From NORP309 sp045107085 (lineage in GTDB: Bacteria > Pseudomonadota > Gammaproteobacteria > Xanthomonadales > Marinicellaceae), in contig JBGCFT010000028.1 in NCBI GenBank assembly GCA_045107085.1, forward strand, positions 1-63,871: a stretch of 63,871 nucleotides of DNA. The letters run 5' to 3'. Position 1 is the stretch's first letter; every line of letters begins with the position of its first letter. A program made the position numbers and the translations under genes. Below, piece after piece: positions 9,108 through 17,082 of this stretch. Below the pieces are notes generated by a model that saw only the letters and a program-made list of their open reading frames with translations, was not told where the DNA came from and made no database searches.

Positions 9108-9659
9108 TTAGGTGTTAAGTTCTTCAATTGTTTGATTTTTGTTTGTATAAATACATATATCAGCTGCAATATCTAATGACTTTTTAACTATTTCTTTGGC
9201 TGTTAAGTCAGTATTATTCATTAATGCCATGGCAGCAGATTGAGCGAATGCACCACCAGAGCCAATTGCAATTAAACCGTGCTCTGGTTCTATAACATCA
9301 CCGTTTCCGGATATGATTAGCGATGTTTCTTTATCCGCAACAGCCAAGAGCGCTTCAAGTCGGCCTAAGCGTCTATCAGTGCGCCATTCTTTCGCCATTT
9401 CAACTGCTGATCTGACTAAATGCCCAGAGTGTTTTTCTAATTTCGCTTCAAAGATTTCAAACAATGTAAATGCGTCAGCTGTAGCTCCTGCAAAGCCTGC
9501 TATCACTTCATTTCTGTACAGCCTTCGAACTTTTCTGGCATTACTTTTCATGACCGTATTTCCTAATGTGACTTGGCCATCTCCACCAATTACCGCCTGA
9601 TTGCCTTTTCTAAAGCCGACAATTGTAGTTCCTCTATAACCATGCATACTTTCAGTCAT
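9108..9659 (-). CDS. hslV: ATP-dependent protease peptidase subunit HslV
   Basis: A 183-residue threonine peptidase of the proteasome-beta family, which forms the core of HslUV. The conserved block GTTIVGFRKGNQAVIGGDGQ places the catalytic threonine at residue 11, so a ten-residue propeptide (MTESMHGYRG) must be removed to expose it. E. coli HslV has only the initiator Met before Thr. The GDGQVTLGNTVMK segment and the catalytic lysine in SNARKVRRL are intact. It is the first gene of hslVU, behind a heat-shock-type promoter. Confidence 0.96.
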   Translation of the reverse strand: MTESMHGYRGTTIVGFRKGNQAVIGGDGQVTLGNTVMKSNARKVRRLYRNEVIAGFAGATADAFTLFEIFEAKLEKHSGHLVRSAVEMAKEWRTDRRLGRLEALLAVADKETSLIISGNGDVIEPEHGLIAIGSGGAFAQSAAMALMNNTDLTAKEIVKKSLDIAADICIYTNKNQTIEELNT

Positions 9660-9690
9660 ATTTATTTACCGTTAATTTATAATATTAATA

Positions 9691-9718
9691 ATTTTGGGAT
9701 TTAATATTAATTTTCAAG
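9691..9718 (-). promoter_or_regulatory. Sigma-32 (RpoH)-type promoter of hslVU
   Basis: On the minus strand an exact CTTGAAA -35 element (9712-9718) is followed after 13 bases by CCCAAAAT (9691-9698), close to the RpoH -10 consensus CCCCATNT. Transcription would begin near 9684, about 25 bases before the hslV ATG. HslVU is a classic heat-shock operon in enterobacteria, so the match is expected biologically. The motif is seen directly; the sigma-factor assignment is inferred from consensus. Confidence 0.65.
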
Positions 9719-9798
9719 TTAGCAAATAACGTTGCTATTAAAATAACTGGAATAATTTAACGAATTTTGATATAACATTTCTATTACTCAAGGGATGC

Positions 9799-12700
9799 AT
9801 GAGATTGTTCAGACCACTTAATTTATTTTTATTGTTAATTTTTATTTCACCTTTTTTATCCGCTCAAAAACCTAATGTGAATGAAAAATTTATTCCTGCA
9901 GTTGTCTATAAAATAAAGGATGGTCTACCCAGTGAAGTTGTTCAAGACATTATTCAAGATGAAGAAGGGTTTTTGTGGATAGCAACACAAGAAGGCTTAA
10001 GTCGATTTGATTCGTCTGAATTTATCAATTTTTCTAAAGACAAATCAGATCCATATTCTATGCCAGGAATTTTAGCTGAAGATTTGGTTTCTATGCCAGG
10101 TGATAAACTTTGGGTGTCAATTTATGAAACTGGAATTGCTGTATTTGACAAAAAAACTTTTCAATCAAAGAGTTTTAAAAACACCCAATCTCATTTATTT
10201 CAATTGCCTAATAAAAATTTATTTGGCATTGATAAAGATCAAAACAATAACATTTGGTTATCACTTTATGGAGAAGGAATATACCAATGGAACACAAAGG
10301 AAAGTAAGTTTTATAAACATTTATCTTCAGATGAAAATGCCTGGTTAACATCTAAACAAACATTTGAAATCATAGTAGATAGCAAAAACAGATTATGGAT
10401 TTGTACAATCGATTCAAAAGTATTTTCGTACGATATTAACACAGGAGTGGCTCAAGAATTTAATTTTTCATCTGGTCCTAATAATTCATCTAGCCCTGTA
10501 TATGGATTTGTTGAATCGCCCAATGGTGATATTTATGCAGGAGGTTATTCTGGAGTTTTTAAGTTCAATGAGGAACAAAGTAAGTTTGATCATATTATCA
10601 ATAAAAAAATGATTGCTGATTTTTATGGTGGAGAACGAACAACGGTTAGAAGACTGTTGGTTGATTCAAAAAACAATTTATGGATAGGCACGACTAAATC
10701 ACTTTTATTATTTTCAGACAATCAATTAAACCGTGTTAATTTGTATGAAAGTGGCTCAACAATTAATCCCAATTGGACAACCCAAGCAATTATTGAAGAT
10801 AAAGTTGGTAATATTTGGTTTGCTACTCAAGGAAATGGTCTTGTTAAGGTTTCATCAGGTTGGGAAAAGTTTAAAGTTTATATCGGTCAAAATAATGAAT
10901 CCAAAGAATTCAGAACCGGATTTCAATTTAAAGAAAATATATGGCTGGTCCATATGTCATCTCTTATTGATCTTTACAGGTATGAAAACAATGTTTTAAA
11001 ACTACAAAAAAGCATCAAGCCTGATTTAGGTACTAATAGTATCCGTATTGATAGTATTTATCAAGATGATCCTGACTCTATTTGGATCAGCTCTTTAGAG
11101 GGAATTAATAAGGTAGATGTGCAAACTGGAGAAACTTCAATAGTTACTAATCAACAAGGTGAGAAACTTGGTGCGGTTAGAAAATTTTATAGGGCAAAAA
11201 ATAAAAGGTTTTACTTTTATTTGTTTACAGATAAACAAATGGGTTATTTTGATGAAAATGATATGTTTGCTTATGTTATTCCAAGTACTGATACAAACCA
11301 AATAAATGGTGGTTTAGTGGACCAAATGTCTCTGGGGATAGATGAAAAAATTTGGTTAGCCACAGATTATGGCATTGAGACGTTTGATATGAAAACTCAT
11401 CAATATGGAATAGTTTATAAAAGTATAAATCAACAAAACGTTTCAAGTTTTTATATAGATAAAAACAACCAAAATGTTTGGGTAATTGCTGATGGAGGAT
11501 TAAAAAAACTTAAGTGGCAAGACAACGAGTTAATTGAGACCGAAGAAAAATTCGATAAAATATTACCTAAAATTATTTTCGATAAAATACACTCTTATAA
11601 AAATAACAAGTTAATTATTTCTACTCAGGATTCTGGCATTATTGAAATTAATACAAAGAGCTTGGATTATTCTGTCTTTACAGATAAAAACGGATTGCCT
11701 TCAAATTTAACTAAAGAAGTTTTATTTCCTGAGAATAATATAATGGTAGTTACTGATAAAGGATTGGCGATTTACAATAATGAATATAAAGAAGTAAGTC
11801 AGTCAAAACCAACAATTGTTATTGATTCTATAAAGCTAAGTGGGCAAAAAATTCAAAACACTAAAGAAACTCAACTCATACTTGAAAATAATTTTGGGTC
11901 TTTAGATATAGATGTGGCACTACTGTCGTTTTTGAATGCAGAAGCCATTGAATTTGAGTACAGATTAAATGGACTTAATGATCAGTGGATAAATACAGAT
12001 AGTGAAGACAAGTTTTCTTTTCTAAATTTAAGTGGTGGGACATATGAGTTTAAAGTTAGGGGCAGAAGTAATGATGGTCCATGGTCAAATATTGAAAGTT
12101 TCTCTTTTGAAGTAAAGCCGCCTATATGGAAATCTTATTGGGCATATTTATTATATAGTTTAATATTTTTATCTTTATTATATTGGTTTTTATATCTTTA
12201 TCGACGAAAAATTCTTTATGAGCTTGAGATTACAAAGCAACAAAGTCAAAAGCAAATAGCTAAAGCAGCAAGCCATGCAAAAAGTGAATTTCTTGCCAGA
12301 GTAAGTCACGAAATTCGCACACCATTAAATGGTGTGTTGGGTATGGGAGAGTTAATGTTGGATACCAATATGGATGAAGAGCAACGCATATATGCTGAAT
12401 CTATCATGGCATCAGGTCACCATTTATTAGAGATCATAAATGATATTTTAGACTTATCTAAAATTGAAGCAGGAAAGCTTGAGTTAGAACACAAAAAATT
12501 TGATTTACTTCTTATTATCGATGAAATTCTTAATGTTTTTATGTCTCAATCCAAACAAAAAGAACTAATTTTTACATGCATATTTGACCATGAAATTGAT
12601 AGATTAAGAATTGGGGACATAATAAGGGTTAAACAAATTTTATTTAATTTACTCAGTAATGCCTTTAAATTTACTAATCAAGGAGAGGTATGTTTAAGAG

Positions 12701-13719
12701 TCACTGTAGATAAGAAAGATTGTGAAAGAGTTATTTTTAATGTTTCTGATACTGGATTAGGGATTGATAATGATCATGCACAAGAGTTGTTTGAGCCATT
12801 CGTACAAGCAGATACTGCGATTACAAGAAAATATGGAGGAACGGGGTTGGGATTAGCTATTGTAAAGCAACTGGTTGAAAAGATGGATGGAACTATTAAG
12901 GCCCAAAGTAAAAAGCCGAAGGGGAGTATTTTTGAAGCAAGAATAAAGCTTGCATTAGAAACCAACCTAGAAGAAAAGGCATTAATTAAATCCTCCAATA
13001 ATATTGCTTTATTAATCGCAAATGAAAACCTTATGGAAAGTGTGACTTCCTATCTGAAGATCTTAAACATTGATCATTCAAAAGTCATATCGGATAAAAC
13101 TACTGGCGTTATTGTTGATGCACAATCAGAGATTAAAAAAGAATTTGAAACTGAATTGCTTAAAGTTAAAAAAACGACAATCATGGTTCATTTTATTGGA
13201 TTAAATTCTAATCATATAAAAGATGAACTGCTTAACCAGATTAATGTTAGTAAGTTAACTCAGCCACCAATTACTTATGCCAAATTAGCAAAAAACTTTG
13301 TATATACAGATACAAACGGGTTTAAAGAAAAACCTTCTATTAAAAAAGCGACAATTTCATTAAAACTTTTGGTTGTAGAAGATAATGCTGTCAACCAACA
13401 GGTGAGTATTGAAATGTTGGAAAAAATGGGGCATATTGTTGATATAGTAGATAATGCAGAAGAGGCATTGAATCGCTTAAATAGGAACCGATACGATTTA
13501 TTATTGTTAGATTATCATTTACCTGAAATGGATGGGCTGAGCTTAGTTAAAGTTTGGGATAACGTACATAAAACACCGATAATTATGGTCACAGCAGATT
13601 TAACAGACAATGTGCTGCAAAAATGTTTAAAGCTAAATATCGATAATATTGTTGCTAAACCTTTTTCTCAATTGCAACTTTCTATTGCGATTGATAAAGC
13701 TATTAGTAAAATTTTGTAG
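9799..13719 (+). CDS. Hybrid sensor histidine kinase with two-component beta-propeller
   Basis: A 1306-residue membrane sensor. A signal peptide (residues 1-23) precedes a periplasmic beta-propeller of repeated 'nnIWlatqgnGL' blades (about 35-670), then a Y_Y_Y domain (about 680-770), one membrane helix (SYWAYLLYSLIFLSLLYW, near 780-805), a short coiled coil, HisKA with the phospho-His in RVSHEIRTPLNG (His837), HATPase_c (NLLSNAFKFT, DTGLGID, GTGLGLAI) and a C-terminal receiver whose Asp1238 lies in LLLLDYHLPEMDG. There is no DNA-binding domain, so a separate phosphotransfer protein or regulator must exist elsewhere. Such propeller kinases often sense extracellular glycans, but the ligand is unknown. 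Confidence 0.92.
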   Translation: MRLFRPLNLFLLLIFISPFLSAQKPNVNEKFIPAVVYKIKDGLPSEVVQDIIQDEEGFLWIATQEGLSRFDSSEFINFSKDKSDPYSMPGILAEDLVSMPGDKLWVSIYETGIAVFDKKTFQSKSFKNTQSHLFQLPNKNLFGIDKDQNNNIWLSLYGEGIYQWNTKESKFYKHLSSDENAWLTSKQTFEIIVDSKNRLWICTIDSKVFSYDINTGVAQEFNFSSGPNNSSSPVYGFVESPNGDIYAGGYSGVFKFNEEQSKFDHIINKKMIADFYGGERTTVRRLLVDSKNNLWIGTTKSLLLFSDNQLNRVNLYESGSTINPNWTTQAIIEDKVGNIWFATQGNGLVKVSSGWEKFKVYIGQNNESKEFRTGFQFKENIWLVHMSSLIDLYRYENNVLKLQKSIKPDLGTNSIRIDSIYQDDPDSIWISSLEGINKVDVQTGETSIVTNQQGEKLGAVRKFYRAKNKRFYFYLFTDKQMGYFDENDMFAYVIPSTDTNQINGGLVDQMSLGIDEKIWLATDYGIETFDMKTHQYGIVYKSINQQNVSSFYIDKNNQNVWVIADGGLKKLKWQDNELIETEEKFDKILPKIIFDKIHSYKNNKLIISTQDSGIIEINTKSLDYSVFTDKNGLPSNLTKEVLFPENNIMVVTDKGLAIYNNEYKEVSQSKPTIVIDSIKLSGQKIQNTKETQLILENNFGSLDIDVALLSFLNAEAIEFEYRLNGLNDQWINTDSEDKFSFLNLSGGTYEFKVRGRSNDGPWSNIESFSFEVKPPIWKSYWAYLLYSLIFLSLLYWFLYLYRRKILYELEITKQQSQKQIAKAASHAKSEFLARVSHEIRTPLNGVLGMGELMLDTNMDEEQRIYAESIMASGHHLLEIINDILDLSKIEAGKLELEHKKFDLLLIIDEILNVFMSQSKQKELIFTCIFDHEIDRLRIGDIIRVKQILFNLLSNAFKFTNQGEVCLRVTVDKKDCERVIFNVSDTGLGIDNDHAQELFEPFVQADTAITRKYGGTGLGLAIVKQLVEKMDGTIKAQSKKPKGSIFEARIKLALETNLEEKALIKSSNNIALLIANENLMESVTSYLKILNIDHSKVISDKTTGVIVDAQSEIKKEFETELLKVKKTTIMVHFIGLNSNHIKDELLNQINVSKLTQPPITYAKLAKNFVYTDTNGFKEKPSIKKATISLKLLVVEDNAVNQQVSIEMLEKMGHIVDIVDNAEEALNRLNRNRYDLLLLDYHLPEMDGLSLVKVWDNVHKTPIIMVTADLTDNVLQKCLKLNIDNIVAKPFSQLQLSIAIDKAISKIL

Positions 13720-13900
13720 TCATTATTTGTCAATATGTATGCCAGTATTTCAAAATTCTGTTTAAAACTCAATCATGTTGTGAACCATTAAGATTCTCAA
13801 CAAACAAAATGATTGAACTTATTTAAATCATTTTATTGTATTATAGTTTTCTTGGCTCAGTTACTAAAGCCTACTTTAAAAAACTAAAAAAGGAATATAT

Positions 13901-15136
13901 ATGTCATTATTTGATTTAGTTGCTGTATTAATTAGCTTGGCAGCAATATTTTCACTCATAAATTACAAAACTATTAAACTCCCTAATGGCATTGGTATTA
14001 TGCTTATTGGTCTTTTGATGTCTATTGGTTTAATAGTAACGAATAAAATAGGTTTGTTTTCAACCCAAAGTATTCAGGAAATATTTTCACAAATTGATTT
14101 TAATGAAGCTGTTTTAAATGGCATGCTTAGTTTTCTATTATTTGCTGGAGCACTGCATGTCAATATCAATAGATTGGCTGAGTTAGCTGACACCATTGCG
14201 ATCCTTGCAACTATTGGAGTAGCGATTTCTGCAGGCATTGTTTCGATAGTGGCATATTATATTTTTAATGGATTAGGTATTGAAATATCTTATCTTTATT
14301 GTTTGGTTTTTGGCGTTTTGATTTCTCCAACTGATCCTATTGCAGTGATGGGAATATTAAAAAAAATTGGCGCCCCAAAATCAATAGAAGTTAAAATCAC
14401 AGGTGAATCATTGTTTAATGATGGTGTGGCAGTTGTGTTGTTTATTGTGGTCATTGAATTAGCAACAGGTCAACAAGAAGCTTCTTTAAGTCACATTGGT
14501 ATGTTATTTGTAAAGGAAGCAATAGGTGGTGCAGTTTATGGATTTGTTATCGGTTATGTTGCTTTTTTGTTGTTACGATCAGTTAATGATTATCAAGTTG
14601 AAGTTCTGATCACATTAGCACTGGTAACAGGTGGTTATTCATTGGCTCAATATTTACATATATCAGGCCCAATAGCGATAGTTATTGCTGGTTTAATGAT
14701 AGGCAATCAGGGAAGAAGACTCGCAATGAGTGATAATACAAGAAAAAGACTAGATGACTTTTGGGAATTAATTGACGAAATATTGAATGCTTTGCTGTTT
14801 TTATTAATTGGTGTTGAATTGTTGATTATTCAGGTAACACAAAACTATGTATTGGCATCATTGTTAATTATCCCTACAGTTTTATTATCTCGATTTATTA
14901 GTGTCGGAATGCCTGTGGCACTATTAAGAATGAAGAACACCTATTCTCCGCACGCAATTAAAATTTTAACTTGGGGAGGTTTAAGAGGTGGAATTTCAGT
15001 AGCGTTGGCTTTATCTATTCCCGTAGGCCCTTGGAGAGACCCTTTGTTGACTGCAACTTATGCAGTGGTTATATTTAGTATTTTAGTTCAAGGACTAACC
15101 ATAGGAAAAGTTGCAGCAATGGCTAAAAAGAGGTGA
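13901..15136 (+). CDS. CPA1-family sodium/proton antiporter (NhaP-type)
   Basis: A 411-residue inner-membrane antiporter with about 12 hydrophobic segments. The family signature lies in the central helices: SPTDPIAVMGILKKIGAPK, with the ion-binding aspartate, and GESLFNDGVAVVLF, with the essential Asn-Asp pair. A later TWGGLRGGISVALAL segment is also typical of CPA1 exchangers. It would expel Na+ or Li+ in exchange for protons. The short C terminus (MAKKR) shows no TrkA-C regulatory domain. The start follows an AAAGGAATATAT ribosome binding site. A TATAGT -10-like element lies near 13842-13847. Confidence 0.9.
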   Translation: MSLFDLVAVLISLAAIFSLINYKTIKLPNGIGIMLIGLLMSIGLIVTNKIGLFSTQSIQEIFSQIDFNEAVLNGMLSFLLFAGALHVNINRLAELADTIAILATIGVAISAGIVSIVAYYIFNGLGIEISYLYCLVFGVLISPTDPIAVMGILKKIGAPKSIEVKITGESLFNDGVAVVLFIVVIELATGQQEASLSHIGMLFVKEAIGGAVYGFVIGYVAFLLLRSVNDYQVEVLITLALVTGGYSLAQYLHISGPIAIVIAGLMIGNQGRRLAMSDNTRKRLDDFWELIDEILNALLFLLIGVELLIIQVTQNYVLASLLIIPTVLLSRFISVGMPVALLRMKNTYSPHAIKILTWGGLRGGISVALALSIPVGPWRDPLLTATYAVVIFSILVQGLTIGKVAAMAKKR

Positions 15137-15292
15137 TGAGGCGTCTTTAAACTTGGCTTTTGTTTCCAATTTTTTATGACCTTAGTATATAATCTTTATC
15201 GTTTTAAACTATTCAGTAAAAGTAACATGATTATATTTTGTTCAAACAAAACTTAGGTCTACTTGTGATGCAAAAAATTCACTCTTTTTCTT

Positions 15293-15793
15293 ATGTTTCT
15301 TGATTTAATTAAAGCGATAATTATAGCAGGTGTGCCAGTAGCATTGGTGTCATATTTTTTCACTCAATTGACAAGAAAAAAAATACCGCTGAACTCAGAA
15401 AACTCAAAACAGCTGAAAAAAGAGCTGAAAAACACTGAGTTTGTCAATGATGATGAAGAAAACAGGTTGACTCAAATGCTACACAAAAAATGGATGCATT
15501 TTGGTGGTGGATTTTATGGCGTGTTGGTTTTTATGACTTATATTCACATAGAAATATATCAAATCATAGAATTTATAACAAACTTCAGCAGTTTTCAGAA
15601 TTTCATTGATAATATTGGCTTATCAATGTTGATTAACTTTTTTATCGAAGCCATTTTAAATTTAGTGACTGCTTTTTTATGGTTTATTTATTGGCATGAT
15701 TTTTTACCCATTGATTCTTTTTGGGTGTGGTTAATTGTAGTTTTTGTTGCTCACACTGTGGCGACTAAATATGCGTTAACAAAAGCTCAATAG
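15293..15793 (+). CDS. Membrane protein of unknown function
   Basis: A 166-residue protein with an N-terminal helix (residues 5-24), a charged Lys/Glu/Asn segment at 28-60, and two to three further hydrophobic helices between about 70 and 160 (GGGFYGVLVFMTYIHI, FIEAILNLVTAFLWFIYW, FWVWLIVVFVAHTVA). I recognise no family. It has no good Shine-Dalgarno. Instead an 11-codon frame starting with ATG at 15269 (MQKIHSFSYVS) ends in a TGA at 15302-15304 that overlaps this start, which would allow translational coupling. Confidence 0.6.
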   Translation: MFLDLIKAIIIAGVPVALVSYFFTQLTRKKIPLNSENSKQLKKELKNTEFVNDDEENRLTQMLHKKWMHFGGGFYGVLVFMTYIHIEIYQIIEFITNFSSFQNFIDNIGLSMLINFFIEAILNLVTAFLWFIYWHDFLPIDSFWVWLIVVFVAHTVATKYALTKAQ

Positions 15794-15835
15794 AGAAAAC
15801 GCTTAGATTTCTCTATTGAGTAAGGATTGTTAAAT

Positions 15836-16036
15836 TTATTTCAATACAAACGATACTTTCATGATCACCCGATATTGACTAATTTCACCATCTTCAACCA
15901 TTACTTTTTGACTTTCCACCCAAGCTCCTGTGATATTATCAAGGCTCTTGCTGGCATCTTTTAGCCCATTCTTCATGGCCTTTTCAAAACTCTTAGATGA
16001 AGAAGCAGAAATTTCTATTACTTTTGCTATGCTCAT
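15836..16036 (-). CDS. Dodecin (second of a tandem pair)
   Basis: A 66-residue dodecin, the small flavin-storage protein that forms a hollow dodecamer binding riboflavin or FMN in stacked pairs. The family signature ITGAWVESQKV contains the flavin-sandwiching tryptophan, and the VIEISASSSKSFEKA start and YRVIMKVSFVLK end match the family. I start at the ATG at 16036 because GGAG lies eight bases upstream; a TTG two codons earlier is less likely. It follows the first dodecin gene by 11 bases, and the two proteins are roughly two-thirds identical, so this looks like a local duplication. Confidence 0.93.
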   Translation of the reverse strand: MSIAKVIEISASSSKSFEKAMKNGLKDASKSLDNITGAWVESQKVMVEDGEISQYRVIMKVSFVLK

Positions 16037-16047
16037 AATCAACTCTC

Positions 16048-16248
16048 CTATTTTAAGACAAATGTCACTTTCATATTGACACGGTATTGGTTGATTTTAC
16101 CATCGTCTACTGTTACTTTTTGTGACTCTACCCAAGCTCCAGTAATGCCCTGAATAGTTTTTGAGGCACGAGCAATGCCTTGTTGAACGGCATCTTCAAA
16201 ACTTTTTTCAGATGATGCGATAATTTCTGTAACTTTTGCTACACTCAT
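16048..16248 (-). CDS. Dodecin (first of a tandem pair)
   Basis: A 66-residue dodecin with the complete family pattern: VTEIIASSEKSFEDA, ITGAWVESQKV with the flavin-stacking Trp, and a final strand YRVNMKVTFVLK. It has an AGGAG ribosome binding site and is the promoter-proximal copy of the pair. The two copies differ mainly on the helix (residues 15-32), so mixed dodecamers or different ligand preferences are possible. The promoter and an 18-base palindrome lie just upstream at 16274-16329. Confidence 0.94.
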   Translation of the reverse strand: MSVAKVTEIIASSEKSFEDAVQQGIARASKTIQGITGAWVESQKVTVDDGKINQYRVNMKVTFVLK

Positions 16249-16273
16249 AATATTCTCCTGTTGTTTTTAAAAA

Positions 16274-16291
16274 CTAAAAATTAATTTTTAG
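16274..16291. promoter_or_regulatory. Perfect 18-base palindrome at the predicted dodecin start site
   Basis: CTAAAAATTAATTTTTAG reads identically on both strands. It lies directly downstream of the -10 element of the dodecin promoter, covering the predicted transcription start, so a bound protein would block initiation. It is AT-only except for the outermost bases, so a chance origin is possible in this AT-rich sequence. Confidence 0.4.
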
Positions 16292-16298
16292 ATCAAAT

Positions 16299-16329
16299 AT
16301 TATACCTGTATTAAAAAATAAATTGTCAA
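16299..16329 (-). promoter_or_regulatory. Sigma-70 promoter of the dodecin pair
   Basis: On the minus strand a perfect TTGACA (16324-16329) and a perfect TATAAT (16299-16304) are separated by 19 bases. Both hexamers are consensus; the spacer is two bases longer than ideal. The predicted start near 16292 gives a 44-base leader to the ATG at 16248. The promoter sits in the gap after the FolM-like gene, so the dodecins can be expressed independently. Confidence 0.6.
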
Positions 16330-16344
16330 TTGAATTGTTAATAA

Positions 16345-17067
16345 TTACATATTCAAACTGCGCCCTCCATCAACATTCACAATTTGACCCGTTATATAGT
16401 TGTTTTCAATTAAGAACTTTAGCGTTTGGTATATATTTTTAATATCGCCTTTTTTATCAAGTGCAATGCGACTTTTAATAATGTTACAGATTTTTTTACC
16501 ATCAATTGGGTCTTGAATATATCCTGGTGAAATACCATTGACTCTAATGTTTGGGGCAAACTCTTTTGCCAGTGCTTTAACCATCATTTTATTGGCGGAT
16601 TTAGCCATCGAATATACAGGGTAGTCTTTTAGAGGCTTATCAGCATGGATATCAACTAAGTTAATAATATTTCCTTTGCTTTTATTTAATAGTGAAAAAC
16701 AGGCTTTGGAAAGAAAAAGTGGCCCTTTAACATTGCTATTGAATAGTTCTTCATATTGATTTTCAGTTACTTTATCAGCTTGAGTAGCAAAGAAGTCAGA
16801 GGCATTATTAACTAAAACATCCAGCCGATTAAAATGCGATTTGATGGTATCAATTATTTCACTAAAATTATTTTTTTGGTTAAAATCTGCTTGTACTACA
16901 ATGCAAGATTTATCACGAATATTATTGAGTTGGCTTTGCAAGGCTTGCGTTTGCTGTTCCGAATGACGATAATGCAAAACAATATTGTAACCATCAGCGT
17001 GAGCAGCTTTTGCAAAATAAGCGCCCATTCGTTGAGCAGATCCCGTAATTAACATTACTTTTTTCAT
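16345..17067 (-). CDS. Short-chain dehydrogenase, FolM-like dihydromonapterin/pteridine reductase
   Basis: A 240-residue NAD(P)H-dependent reductase. It has the Rossmann motif TGSAQRMG at residues 8-15, the NNASDFF block, the catalytic YSMAK Tyr-Lys pair and a final GQIVNVDGGRSLNM. The Arg after the glycine motif and the ending resemble FolM and the pteridine reductases that make tetrahydromonapterin or rescue tetrahydrofolate synthesis. The length equals E. coli FolM (240). It is divergent from the MidA-like gene with only 15 bases between the two starts. A general SDR remains possible. Confidence 0.72.
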   Translation of the reverse strand: MKKVMLITGSAQRMGAYFAKAAHADGYNIVLHYRHSEQQTQALQSQLNNIRDKSCIVVQADFNQKNNFSEIIDTIKSHFNRLDVLVNNASDFFATQADKVTENQYEELFNSNVKGPLFLSKACFSLLNKSKGNIINLVDIHADKPLKDYPVYSMAKSANKMMVKALAKEFAPNIRVNGISPGYIQDPIDGKKICNIIKSRIALDKKGDIKNIYQTLKFLIENNYITGQIVNVDGGRSLNM

Positions 17068-17082
17068 AAAAATATAAATTAA

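Noticed and set aside
15269..15304. An 11-codon frame overlapping the start of the membrane protein gene as an independent gene
   Set aside because: It is too short to support on its own and is recorded only as possible translational coupling.
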